From: Pseudomonadota bacterium
Lineage (GTDB): Bacteria > Pseudomonadota > Gammaproteobacteria > Steroidobacterales > Steroidobacteraceae
DNA length: 64,000 nucleotides
Direction: 5' to 3'
Assembly (NCBI GenBank): GCA_023428645.1
Contig: JAEYXD010000215.1
Coordinates: forward strand, 1 to 64,000
Below are positions 46,844 through 55,851 of the stretch, in pieces. A program made the translations under genes and the position numbers. Position 1 is the first letter of the stretch, and every line of letters begins with the position of its first letter. Under the pieces are notes generated by a model that did no database searches, was not told the DNA's origin, and saw nothing but the letters and a program-made list of their open reading frames with translations.

Positions 46844-49015
46844 TCACAGCGACTCGCGAGGCCGAGCACCCAAAGCCGCCTCCTGCGCAGCCTTCTCATC
46901 GTTAGCGCGCTTGATGACGTAAGCCAGGATCGCGTCCGTCGTCTCCGCGCTCAGCGTTTCCGCGAAGGCCGGCATCCCGCGCGTTGCGCGCTCGCCATTA
47001 CGTACGACCGGGTTCCAGCCATTCCGGATCGGCAGCAAACCGCTGTAGCGCAAGTCCGGGCCGATCGACCCCGCGCCCGGAACCGCGAACGGACCGTGAC
47101 ACGCCGCGCAGTTCGCCGCGTATGCCTGCTCGCCAGCGAAGACCGTTTCGTTGCTCGCCGTCAGCAGCGGCGGATCGATCTTGATACGCCGCGTAGCGGC
47201 GGGTGCCGGCGGCATCTCCGCCGGCAACGATGCCGTCCCGCCGCGCTTGAACACGAGCAGGCGCGAATTGTTCGCGCTCAACGGATTCGTGCGCTTCACC
47301 GCCTCCGGCAAGCCGCGCGCACCGACCAGAATCGCCACGTGCTGATCACCATCGACGAGATACGTCGATGCGGCCGCTACCACGCGCGCCTGCGTCGGCG
47401 CCGACCACACCTTCTCGCCAGTCGTCGCGTTGTACGCATTGAACTCGCCGTCGTGATTGCCCGAGAACACGAGATTGCCCGCGGTCGCAAGGACGCCGGA
47501 AGAACCATAGACCGCATTCTTCACGCGCCACACTTCCTGCGCCTTCACCGGGTCCCACGCGAGCAGGTAGCTCTCGACATTGCCGCGAACCGGAGCGCCA
47601 GGCTGCTGAAACAACGCAGCGCCGCCCGAGAAGTCCGTGCCGGTGTTCGTGCCCTGCAGGTTGAGCTCGAACTTCTTCGGCCCGGCGTACGCCGCGGTCG
47701 AAACCTGCACGGGGATGTACACGTAGCCGGTCCGCGCGTGATAGGCCATCGGATGCCAGTTGTGCATGCCGAGCGCGCCCGGCGACACGATCACCGGCTT
47801 GCCGGTCTTGTCATAGCGGGCCGCCGGCACTTCGACGGGCCGGCCCGTCGTCATGTCTACATGCGTCGCCCACGTCAGCGGCCCGAATTTCTCGGCGGAC
47901 AGCAGCTTGCCCGTCTTCGCATCGAGTACATAAAAGAAGCCGTTCTTCGGCGCTTGCATGACGACACGCCGCGTGCCATCGGCGTAGGGCAGGTCGGCAA
48001 GCATGATCGGCTGGGTCGCGGTGTAGTCCCACGTTTCACCGGGCGTCGTCTGGTAGTGCCATTTGTATCGGCCGTCGTTCGGATCCAGTGCGACGATGGA
48101 GGAGAGATATAGATTGTCGCCGCCGCCCGGCGAGCGAATGGCCTGGTTCCAGGGATTGCCGTTGCCCGTGCCTATATACAAGGTGTCGAGCTCGGCGTCG
48201 TACGCCATGCCGTCCCAGACCGTACCGCCGCCCCCGATCTTCCAGTACGCATCGCCCTTCCAGGTCTTCGCGGCCTCGGCAAGCTCCGGCTGCTCGTACG
48301 GTTGCGACGGATCGCCCGGCACCGTCCACCAACGCCACAGCTGCGCACCGCTCTCGGTGTCATAGGCCGTCACGTAACCGCGCACGCGATACTCCGCGCC
48401 GCCATTGCCGATGATGACCTTGCCTTTGATGACGCGCGGTACGCCCGTGATGGTGTAGGGGAGCGCCGTGTCCGTCGTCTGTACGGACCACGCTTCCTTG
48501 CCCGTCTTGCTGTCGAGCGCGATCAGGCGGCCGTCCAGCGCGCCGAGGTAGATCTTGCCGTTCCACGCGGCGACGCCGCGATTCACGACATCACAGCAGG
48601 CATCGGCGGCCTTCGTCTTCGCGACGCCAGGATCGTATTCCCACACCTGCTCGCCAGTGCGGATGTCGAACGCCTTCACCACGCTCCATGCGGTCGTGAG
48701 ATACATGAAGCCGTCGACGATGATCGGCGTGGATTCCTGGCCGCGCTCGGTGTCCATGTCGGCAAACCATGCCAGACCCAAATCCTTGACGTTGGCGACG
48801 CTGATTTGATCGAGCGGGCTGAAGCGCTGCTCGTCATAGCCGCGTCCGGTCGTGAGCCACGAACCAGGCTCTTGGTTCGTCCGGAGGCGTTCGGTGGTGA
48901 TGGCCGCCGAGCCGGCGGCGTCGGCGTTTGTCGTCTTCGTGTCGACTTGCTGTGTGTCGTTGTTGCCGCAACCCGCGAGCGCCGCGAAGGCGCACGAGAC
49001 GATGACTGCTCGCAT
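46844..49015 (-). CDS. PQQ-dependent quinohaemoprotein alcohol dehydrogenase (type II), predicted lipoprotein
   Basis: 723 residues. The signal peptide ends in a lipobox (LAGC near residue 16), which predicts membrane anchoring; soluble type II enzymes lack this. The eight-bladed PQQ propeller has the vicinal disulfide DACCDVVN, metal ligands in GNGGAEYRVRG and GTGNGNPW, and catalytic Asp330 in TWDYTATQP. The residue two after the aspartate is Thr332, the calcium-type pattern. A cytochrome c domain follows with CAACH (Cys636, Cys639, His640), giving an internal electron acceptor. It oxidises alcohols in the periplasm. It stands alone on the minus strand; no dedicated cytochrome gene adjoins it. 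Confidence 0.94.
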   Translation of the reverse strand: MRAVIVSCAFAALAGCGNNDTQQVDTKTTNADAAGSAAITTERLRTNQEPGSWLTTGRGYDEQRFSPLDQISVANVKDLGLAWFADMDTERGQESTPIIVDGFMYLTTAWSVVKAFDIRTGEQVWEYDPGVAKTKAADACCDVVNRGVAAWNGKIYLGALDGRLIALDSKTGKEAWSVQTTDTALPYTITGVPRVIKGKVIIGNGGAEYRVRGYVTAYDTESGAQLWRWWTVPGDPSQPYEQPELAEAAKTWKGDAYWKIGGGGTVWDGMAYDAELDTLYIGTGNGNPWNQAIRSPGGGDNLYLSSIVALDPNDGRYKWHYQTTPGETWDYTATQPIMLADLPYADGTRRVVMQAPKNGFFYVLDAKTGKLLSAEKFGPLTWATHVDMTTGRPVEVPAARYDKTGKPVIVSPGALGMHNWHPMAYHARTGYVYIPVQVSTAAYAGPKKFELNLQGTNTGTDFSGGAALFQQPGAPVRGNVESYLLAWDPVKAQEVWRVKNAVYGSSGVLATAGNLVFSGNHDGEFNAYNATTGEKVWSAPTQARVVAAASTYLVDGDQHVAILVGARGLPEAVKRTNPLSANNSRLLVFKRGGTASLPAEMPPAPAATRRIKIDPPLLTASNETVFAGEQAYAANCAACHGPFAVPGAGSIGPDLRYSGLLPIRNGWNPVVRNGERATRGMPAFAETLSAETTDAILAYVIKRANDEKAAQEAALGARPRESL

Positions 49016-49223
49016 CGCATCCCCCCTGTGTTCGACGCGGCAGCCTAGAGTCCAGCTCGACGTTAGGCAATCTCACGCGGGGGCGATTTCAGCGGCAGGG
49101 CGAGCGGCCGAGGTTTCTTTTCAAACCTGCCATGAGTCCCGCGACGAGCGCGGGCACGCTGGCGTTGGCCGGCGCGATTCGCAACCGCTGTCGAGGCGAG
49201 TGCGAATCGCGCGCGGATTGCGA

Positions 49224-49454
49224 CTATATGTGGCGCGCGGCCTCCGCGCGCGGCTCGTCGATTTGGAACGCACGCGTCAGCGGCATCAGCTGATAGAGGG
49301 CAGACAAGCCGACCAGGATATAGACGGTTCGCGACAGCCCGGTTTGAGCACCGAACAGCGCCGCGACGAGATTGAAGTCCGCAAGGCCGACGAGGCCCCA
49401 GTTGATCCCGCCAACGATGGCCAGGATCAGTGTGATCAGATTGAGTGGTTTCAT
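49224..49454 (-). CDS. DUF378 family small membrane protein
   Basis: 76 residues with two membrane helices (about 5-25 and 38-58). The start MKPLNLITLILAIVGGINWG with the GINWGLVG motif is typical of DUF378. Function is unknown. It is a single gene; 208 bp separate it from the dehydrogenase gene on the same strand. Confidence 0.88.
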   Translation of the reverse strand: MKPLNLITLILAIVGGINWGLVGLADFNLVAALFGAQTGLSRTVYILVGLSALYQLMPLTRAFQIDEPRAEAARHI

Positions 49455-49660
49455 GTGCCGTGCCTTTCGCTGATGGACGTAATCTCTGCAACGCGACGCG
49501 GCGACGCACGTTCCGCCGCGCCGCTCATCGTTGTCGACTAGACTCGCAAGCCGGAGACATGTGTGGGCGCCCGCGCGAGTCGAACGCTCACGCGGATCAA
49601 TATCGCACTTGCCTTGGCGCGATCACGCGGTATCACACGTGGCAAACACGAGCGTAGTAG

Positions 49661-49876
49661 ATGACGAGCGATGACCTTCCTGATATCCGCGACGGGCTGA
49701 CCCACAAGCAGCGCATCGTCTTGCACGTGCTGCATTCGCTGCAGCAAGAGCGCGGTGATCGCAATGTGCCAACGCCGCTGCTGTGGGGGCGCGTGTGCGA
49801 GCACATCTACATCAGCCCCGAAGAGCTGTCGGCAATGCTTGCGCATCTCGGCGCTCGGAAAGCGCCGCCTTCATGA
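49661..49876 (+). CDS. Small hypothetical protein (71 residues)
   Basis: 71 residues from ATG 49661. It is helical by appearance (LTHKQRIVLHVLHSLQQERG) and ends in a region like a small winged-helix (LWGRVCEHIYISPEELSAML). No signal or membrane helix. I do not recognise the family. The protein-like composition and the divergent position against DUF378 support it, but there is no clear ribosome site. Confidence 0.5.
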   Translation: MTSDDLPDIRDGLTHKQRIVLHVLHSLQQERGDRNVPTPLLWGRVCEHIYISPEELSAMLAHLGARKAPPS

Positions 49877-50266
49877 CGTGTGCAGCGCCATTGAGCTGGG
49901 CTCATGTTCTTGCCGTCGCTTTGCTGCATCTTGCCGAAACGAAACAGCCGCTGATTGCTCCTCCAGTGGCGCAAACATCTTGCAGTCGATCGCAACCGCA
50001 GCGCTTCGCGAATCCTGAGCGGCGCCGCGCGGCTTTTCTCTACGCCGTACGGTGTCGCGTCGCTCGCATTGCCGCACATACATGCGGTGCGATCGTTGTT
50101 GTCGTCATCTTCGCAATCGCATGTGCGACTCGCTTCATGACGCGTAAGGGCAATTGCATTAACATTTGCTCGCATCGAAACTTCAAAAAAGGCCGAACGG
50201 ATTCGTTCGCCATCAGGGCGACTCGTTGGCTGCGGTGTCCTCATTGAGAGTACATAGGGAGGCATT
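49877..50266. other. 390-bp intergenic region before the PEP-CTERM gene
   Basis: No convincing gene. The last 120 bases are AT-richer than the surroundings and hold a small hairpin (CGAACG / CGTTCG) near 50196-50211 and the GGGAGG ribosome site of the next gene. This looks like a promoter and leader region. Confidence 0.45.
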
Positions 50267-50992
50267 ATGTCGAGGTCGTTGTTAGCGTCCGCGCTGCTGA
50301 TGTGTTCTGGAGTCGCAGCTGCCGTTCCTGTCCAGCTCGATCTCGTCTACAGCGATTTGCTCTACACCAACGCCGTGCGCGCGGGCTCAGGACCGGGAGA
50401 GCATCTGATCGGTGATGCCTACACGCAAGGCATCGTGCGCGATATCGACTATGGCTTGATCGTGCCGAATGCGAGCGGCGGTTTCGGCCGCGCGTACACC
50501 GGCATCTTTCAACAGGTCGATGCCGCGGGCGACGACCGGCGGTTCGATGTCTCCTTCACCGCGGACTTGATGGCGGTCGCGCACTTGTCGGGTCCGGTCG
50601 ATGCCGATGCGTATGCGTTCGCGGAAACACGCTTCCGTACCTTCGGCATGCAGTTCGAGGTGTTGGAGCCCGTGCTCTACACCGGCACCTTCGGTGTCTT
50701 CGCGCAGGCATGGCTTCCTTTCGAGAATTACTATACGAGCACGTTCTTCGACAGCGGCTCCATCCTCCAGCCGGGCACATACGCGTTCACCATATCGCCT
50801 TATCTGCGCGATCCTTCCTTGTGGCTCCGCAACGAGGCGACGACGTCCGGTGAAACCGTGGCAACGGCGGCTTCCGCGAACTACGGCTTCGCCTTCGCGA
50901 CGATTCCTGCCCCCGCCACACTGCCATTGCTCGCGCTCGCTCTAGGCTGCGTCTTCGTCGCCAGATATCGCGCGCGCTCGCTCGCGAGCTGA
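50267..50992 (+). CDS. PEP-CTERM-type exported protein
   Basis: 241 residues from ATG 50267, preceded by GGGAGG. A signal peptide (about 1-19, ending AAAVP) is followed by a beta-rich secreted domain with no family I can name. The C-terminus is IPAPATLPLLALALG, a helix, then basic residues (ARYRARS), the PEP-CTERM sorting signal (variant PAPATL). Such proteins are cut by an exosortase and usually go to the surface or exopolysaccharide. No exosortase gene is in the window. Confidence 0.85.
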   Translation: MSRSLLASALLMCSGVAAAVPVQLDLVYSDLLYTNAVRAGSGPGEHLIGDAYTQGIVRDIDYGLIVPNASGGFGRAYTGIFQQVDAAGDDRRFDVSFTADLMAVAHLSGPVDADAYAFAETRFRTFGMQFEVLEPVLYTGTFGVFAQAWLPFENYYTSTFFDSGSILQPGTYAFTISPYLRDPSLWLRNEATTSGETVATAASANYGFAFATIPAPATLPLLALALGCVFVARYRARSLAS

Positions 50993-51376
50993 GCGAGCGG
51001 CGACAGCCGCAGTTCTCCTCACTGGCCTTGCGCAGTGGCGACGCGCGACGCGCGTCGCCCTGTGTGCCGATGCCCGATCGTCGTGATCGCGATTCGTCGT
51101 GCCGCTGTTGAAGCCGATCCTGATCACGCTCGGCATCCTCACGTTCCTCGAGTGATCGGTTCGCGCCTGCTCGCCCGCCCTTTTTCGATCAAGGCGAGGA
51201 ATCGCTCACAGTTCGGCCGACAATAAGGCAAATCGCCGCCACGACGCCGGCGAAGCTTGACGCAAGTCACATCGGCGCGGGTGCCGTTTGTAAGAATCCG
51301 CCTCGGCGCACAACCAGCATCACAACAAGAAGTTGGTGCGCGGACCTCTTGATAGACCGGCACATGGGAGTCGACA
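50993..51376. other. 384-bp intergenic region
   Basis: Nothing certain. It includes a short frame at 51099-51155 reading LLKPILITLGILTFLE in hydrophobic residues, too short to call. The end carries GGGAG six bases before the GTG start of the next gene. Confidence 0.4.
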
Positions 51377-53248
51377 GTGAAGTCTGCACTTATTCGCGCA
51401 AGCCTCTGCGCGAGCGTTCTGTGGTGGATGGCGGGTTGCAGCGGCGGCGATGGCGGCAAGGTCGGCAACCCTCCGCTGCCGATTCCGACGGCCTCGTTCG
51501 CGGTGAGCTCTTCATCCGTCGACGAAGGCTCCGGGATCGAAGTGCAGGTCACATTATCTTCGCCGGCGCCGGGCATCGTCGTCATTCCATTCACCTTGAC
51601 GGGCACGGCGCTGCGAAACGCCGATTACACGAGCGCTGTCAGTCCATTGCGAATCCCCTACGGCAGCTCGTCGGGGACGATCTATATCGGAGCGACGGAC
51701 GACTGGGGCGATGAATCCGACGAGACGGTGATCGTGACGCTGGGTGAGCCGACGCATGCAACGCTCGGCGACATCGTGACCACGACGGTCTTCATCCGTG
51801 ACACCGACGAACCGACCGTCATGGGACGAGTGACCGAATCCGTCTCGGGTACCGCGGTCGCGGGCGCTACCGCGCGCGTGGGGACGACGACCACGACGAC
51901 CGACGACGGCGGCAAATACATGCTCCGCGGCTTTCCGGGCGCGCCGTCCGTCCGCGTCGATTTCGCTGCCGAAGGCTATGCGCCACAAGGCCGGGTGATC
52001 GGCAGCATCGCGATGGCGAATGGGGCGTTGAACGTGCCGATGGTGCCAGTAGCGGCAACGCATTCGTTCGCGACGGCGCAACCAGTGACGCTCACCGTGC
52101 CGAACTCTCCGGCGCAAGTCGTGCTGGCGGCCAGCAGTCTCGAGCGCGTGGGTGGGGGCGCCCCCGCCGGTGATGTCACGGCGCAAGTGACGCCGCTACC
52201 GCCCGCCAGCAATCTGGATGTGATGCCGGGCAATTACGTGGATGTTTCATTCGCGCCGTTCGAAACCTACGGTGCGCTCGACGTGCGCTTCACGGATACC
52301 GCCGGTGCGCCGCTGGACCTCGCGGGCGGGCAGTTCGCTACCCTGCGGATTCCCGCGTCGGCGCGAGGCGCGTTGCCGCCGACCGTCTCCCTGTTCTACT
52401 ACGACGCGGTGGCGGGCTTCTGGCGGCAACAGGGGATGGCGACGCTCGCGGGCGCCGCGCCGAACCAGTACTACCAGGGCACGGTCACGCGTGCGGGAAC
52501 CTGGAGCGCGGCCGCGTTCTATTCCGCGACGGTGGCCGTGACCGGCTGCGTGCAGGATGCTTCGGGCGCGCGTATTCCGGAAGCGATCGTCACCGTCGAG
52601 GCCACGACGTACGCAAGCAAGCTGTCGGCGCTCACGGATGCGGACGGCAATTTCACGCTGCCGATGAAGGCCAGCAGTACTGCCTTCTTGCAGGCCGTCA
52701 AGGACAATGCCGTCTCCAACTCTCCGCGCATCCAGACCTCGACAGGAAACCTGGCGGTCACGCCATGCTTGATGCTGAGCAGCACCAATCTGTCCATCAA
52801 GCTGACGTGGGGCGAGCGGCCGCTGGATCTGGACTCGCATACGCTTGGCGCGAATGCCGATCAGCACGTGTTCTATGCGAGCCCGGGCTCATTGACCGAG
52901 CAGCCGTACATTGCGCTGGATGTCGACGATACGACGGGCCTCGGCCCGGAAGTGACGACGTTCTCGCGCCTCGCGCGCAATCGCCGCTACAGCTTCTACG
53001 TGCACAACTTCTCGAACACGTTCGATCCCGGACAGACGCGATCACCCGCGCGTGTGGAGATCACGAGCGGCGGAACGCAGCGCGTGTTCACGCCGCCCTC
53101 GGGCGAAACGGAATTGACCCGCTATTGGCACGTGTTCGATCTGACGACGAATCAGCAGTGTCTCGTGACCGTGGTGCCGGTGCAGCGGTTCACGGTGGCC
53201 GAACCAGTGCAGCAGAACGTCGGTAATGACGCGGTCTACTGCGAGTAG
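51377..53248 (+). CDS. Large Calx-beta / carboxypeptidase-regulatory-like surface lipoprotein
   Basis: 623 residues from GTG 51377, chosen because GGGAG lies six bases before. A lipobox (MAGC near residue 21) marks a lipoprotein. Residues about 40-140 form a Calx-beta-like domain (ASFAVSSSSVDEGSGIEVQV, NADYTSAV, DDWGDESDETVIVTL). Two carboxypeptidase-regulatory-like folds follow (VMGRVTESVSGTAVAGATAR; CVQDASGARIPEAIVTVEAT) and a C-terminal beta region rich in Thr and aromatic residues. This build suggests an extracellular binding or adhesion protein. The function is not known. It stands next to the PEP-CTERM gene in the same direction. Confidence 0.82.
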   Translation: MKSALIRASLCASVLWWMAGCSGGDGGKVGNPPLPIPTASFAVSSSSVDEGSGIEVQVTLSSPAPGIVVIPFTLTGTALRNADYTSAVSPLRIPYGSSSGTIYIGATDDWGDESDETVIVTLGEPTHATLGDIVTTTVFIRDTDEPTVMGRVTESVSGTAVAGATARVGTTTTTTDDGGKYMLRGFPGAPSVRVDFAAEGYAPQGRVIGSIAMANGALNVPMVPVAATHSFATAQPVTLTVPNSPAQVVLAASSLERVGGGAPAGDVTAQVTPLPPASNLDVMPGNYVDVSFAPFETYGALDVRFTDTAGAPLDLAGGQFATLRIPASARGALPPTVSLFYYDAVAGFWRQQGMATLAGAAPNQYYQGTVTRAGTWSAAAFYSATVAVTGCVQDASGARIPEAIVTVEATTYASKLSALTDADGNFTLPMKASSTAFLQAVKDNAVSNSPRIQTSTGNLAVTPCLMLSSTNLSIKLTWGERPLDLDSHTLGANADQHVFYASPGSLTEQPYIALDVDDTTGLGPEVTTFSRLARNRRYSFYVHNFSNTFDPGQTRSPARVEITSGGTQRVFTPPSGETELTRYWHVFDLTTNQQCLVTVVPVQRFTVAEPVQQNVGNDAVYCE

Positions 53249-53306
53249 GGAGGGGGGGCTCGCGGGCGGGTGATGGCGCACCGCCTCATCCCGCCCGGCG
53301 CGGAAG

Positions 53307-53528
53307 CTACTCCGCTTCCTTGATGACTTCCCACATGCGGGAGCGCAGGGCGACGCAGATCCTCTCCAGTGTCTCGAGGCGCATGTTCTTGCGCCCTCGT
53401 TCGATCGCGGAGTAGTACGTCCGGTGCATGCCGACGGCTTCGGCGAACGCTTCCTGGCTGATCTCCTGGGCTTCGCGACGCCGCCTCAATGCGGCTCCGA
53501 TGCGCTCCGGGAGTGAGTTGCGTTTCAT
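53307..53528 (-). CDS. Small Xre-type transcriptional regulator
   Basis: 73 residues, almost wholly one HTH_3 domain: RIGAALRRRREAQEISQEAF, then VGMHRTYYSAIERGRKNMRL, then LETLERICVALRSRMWE. There is no effector or dimerisation extension. Such proteins often repress their own promoter. The upstream region has three motif copies with exact 16-bp period over a likely -10 box (see that entry). Confidence 0.93.
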   Translation of the reverse strand: MKRNSLPERIGAALRRRREAQEISQEAFAEAVGMHRTYYSAIERGRKNMRLETLERICVALRSRMWEVIKEAE

Positions 53529-53554
53529 GACGCAACCCTAGCTCTTGCACTGCA

Positions 53555-53598
53555 ATAGAACTACAGCGTCATAGCTCTACAGTATAAAAGCGCTACAT
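53555..53598. promoter_or_regulatory. Three-copy 16-bp-period motif over the xre promoter
   Basis: The motif ATAG-NN-CTACAG appears at 53555 (ATAGAACTACAG), 53571 (ATAGCTCTACAG) and in weaker form at 53587 (AAAGCGCTACAT). On the minus strand a TATACT -10 box (53581-53586) lies inside the second copy. It is about 30-70 bases upstream of the xre start, so it is a probable self-operator. Confidence 0.55.
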
Positions 53599-53778
53599 CG
53601 GAAATCGCGGGCGAGCGAACGTGCGATGGGCTGTGCGGCGGTCGCCGAGCATGTCTCGTCGGTTAGAGAAGGGCAGGCGAGAGGCAAACGGAGCTGGGGG
53701 TACAGCACGTCTGCGCTCCCTCCCGCCCGCCCTAAACTTGCGACGTTGGCGGCCGCGGACGCCTGTGTCAGCGCCGAT

Positions 53779-54915
53779 TCATCGCCGCGCTCGTGTCTCT
53801 GGGTTGTTCGCCGCGATCGGGTCCGGGTAGGGTGCGATCGAGAGTATTCCGGCATCCGTGTCGAGCGTGTAGACCGCACCGTGCTGCTCCAGATACGAGG
53901 CGATGGCCTGCGGATCGGAGGCGTCGAAGGTGCCCGTGACCGGCTGCATCAACAGGCGTTGATCCACGACCTTGAGCTGCAGCGCATTGCGCCGGTTGAA
54001 CTCCTGAAGCACTCGCGCGAGGGGATCGCCGTGGAACGAGAGGCGCACCTTCGCCCAGGCCAGCGCTTCCTCCACGTTCACTTGCCGCAGCGCGAGCAGG
54101 CCCGACCCGGTGGCGACGATCTCATCGCCCGCCTTGAGCGCGATTGAGGCCGCTCCAATCTGCGTGCTGCCGCGCCCTGTCGCGCTCGACGACGTGACTG
54201 CGACGGTGCCTTGCTCGACGGTGACGCGCACTCGGCCGGGTTCGTCGATGCTCATGGCGAACACCGTGCCCAGCGCGGTCGCGGAGGCCAGCTCGGTCTC
54301 GACGATGAAGGGTCGCGCGGGATTGTTCGCGACATGAAACAGGGCTTCACCTCGAGCGAGTCGCAGATGCAGGCGATCGCTCGTGTAGTGGACGTCGACC
54401 TGCGTGTGCGGGCCCACGCGCACGATCGTGCCGTCGTTCAGGGTTTTCGTCTGCCACTCGCCGGCGCGCGTGATGATCACGGTGTCCGCGGTCGCATGGA
54501 GTGCGGCCGTCGCGGCCGTGAACAGCGCCACGAAGCAAGCGATCGCGCCTACGTACCACGGCCTGCGCTTCGTCGCGGCCGGCGCGCTGCTCATTCGCTG
54601 CGTGACGCACGTGCGCGCGCTCGTCATGTCAACCGAGTCGGGCGGCGCGGTCCAATCGAAGAGCTCGCGTACGTTCGTTCTTGCGCGCAGCAGCCGCTGG
54701 ATGTCGAGCCGCCGGTGAGGGTCCGCGCGCCACACCGTGAAGATGCCGCGAAGCTCGTGCTCGAGCGCTATGGCGATCAGCATCTCGCGGACGTGCGCCG
54801 GCGACTCGCGCAGCCAGTTCACGAATTCAACGTGCGCTTGCGGCGTCCCGTCGTCGAGCCGCCTGAGCAACTCCGCCGCTTGCTCGGCCAGAGACTTGTC
54901 CGTGGGCGCGTTCAT
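53779..54915 (-). CDS. FecR-type sigma regulator (anti-sigma/sensor)
   Basis: 378 residues. The N-terminal cytoplasmic part (about 5-75, LAEQAAELLRRLDDGTPQAH) is the DUF4880-type sigma-binding domain. A membrane helix follows (about 120-140), then a periplasmic FecR domain (about 148-265: GTIVRVGPHTQVDVHY, RLARGEALFHVA, RVRVTVEQGTVAV) and a C-terminal STN-like part. FecR proteins relay a signal from a TonB receptor to an ECF sigma factor. This one is second after another FecR-like gene in the ECF sigma operon. No TonB receptor gene is adjacent. Confidence 0.93.
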   Translation of the reverse strand: MNAPTDKSLAEQAAELLRRLDDGTPQAHVEFVNWLRESPAHVREMLIAIALEHELRGIFTVWRADPHRRLDIQRLLRARTNVRELFDWTAPPDSVDMTSARTCVTQRMSSAPAATKRRPWYVGAIACFVALFTAATAALHATADTVIITRAGEWQTKTLNDGTIVRVGPHTQVDVHYTSDRLHLRLARGEALFHVANNPARPFIVETELASATALGTVFAMSIDEPGRVRVTVEQGTVAVTSSSATGRGSTQIGAASIALKAGDEIVATGSGLLALRQVNVEEALAWAKVRLSFHGDPLARVLQEFNRRNALQLKVVDQRLLMQPVTGTFDASDPQAIASYLEQHGAVYTLDTDAGILSIAPYPDPIAANNPETRARR

Positions 54916-55059
54916 AGCGTGTACCGATGCGCTCCTAGCGAGTGATCCTGAAAACCTTGCTTTGAGTACCTAGTCCGTCACTGCGAATGACTCGGCTGGC
55001 GGCGACAACCCGGACTAGGCGGCGTGATTTTGCCGCTGTGTAGGAAATCGGAGGGGGGC

Positions 55060-55842
55060 TTAGCGGATGAGAATGTCGTTGCCGCGCCGCTCCAGGACGA
55101 TCGTGCGATCCCACGGGTTCATGGCGCGCATGTCGAGCACCGCGGGCAGGGCGCTCTGACCGACGCGGCCGGCCGCCGAGAGAGCGTTGGGTCGCGCTCC
55201 AAGTGCTTGAGCGTCAAGGCGCTGGCTCAGCTCCGGGCCTTCGCTTGCCGCGGCAATCACGCGCATACGGAGCGGGCGCGGCGAAGACGTGCCGATTGCG
55301 AGCATGGGCCGAGCGCCAGCGGTCTCGGCATCGCGCACGCTTGCCGCGAATATCACGAGGACGCCGGAACCAGCGTCGATCGCGAGCGCGGATCCTTCAG
55401 CCAGCTCAACGACCTGCGGCCCATCGAGCGCCGTGCCGCAGTCGCAAGCATGGAGCCAGCTGCGCACGGGCGAGGGCGCTACCACGAGCGCAACGGTGGT
55501 CGCCGCAAACGCCAGGCTGGCCGCGACGAGTATCCGCGAGCGCTTGTTCGCGATCTTGCCCGACAGCCGCGGATCGCTATCGCGAAGCGTCAGAACGTTC
55601 CCAGAGGCCGCTAGCAATCGATTGACGTCGATCCGTTCGAGCCGGCACCGGAAGACGTGGCGCATGGCGAGGTCCATGCTCGCGGCCGCCAGCAGCTCGC
55701 CGCTGTGTTGCGGGGACCGCGACAGCCAGGCGAGCAACCGCTCCTTCTCGCGAGCATCGGCGGTCTGGCCACGGAGCAGCCACTCAGCGGCGTGTTCGGC
55801 AATCAACAATTCCTCATCGAGGCTATGAGCGCGAGGCTCCAT
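55060..55842 (-). CDS. Second FecR-like sigma regulator, shortened
   Basis: 260 residues. The N-terminal DUF4880-like part (about 10-65, EHAAEWLLRGQTADAREKER) and a membrane helix (about 104-128) match FecR proteins. The periplasmic half is short and poorly conserved and lacks the long STN-like end, with a cysteine pair CDCG near residue 133. It starts nine bases after the sigma factor stop, so it is the direct cognate anti-sigma candidate. The longer FecR gene follows 144 bp later. Two FecR-like genes after one sigma factor is unusual. Confidence 0.75.
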   Translation of the reverse strand: MEPRAHSLDEELLIAEHAAEWLLRGQTADAREKERLLAWLSRSPQHSGELLAAASMDLAMRHVFRCRLERIDVNRLLAASGNVLTLRDSDPRLSGKIANKRSRILVAASLAFAATTVALVVAPSPVRSWLHACDCGTALDGPQVVELAEGSALAIDAGSGVLVIFAASVRDAETAGARPMLAIGTSSPRPLRMRVIAAASEGPELSQRLDAQALGARPNALSAAGRVGQSALPAVLDMRAMNPWDRTIVLERRGNDILIR

Positions 55843-55851
55843 GCGAGATCC

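Noticed and set aside
51099..51155. A short hydrophobic frame starting at GTG
   Set aside because: Only 18 residues and no ribosome site; too short to tell from chance.
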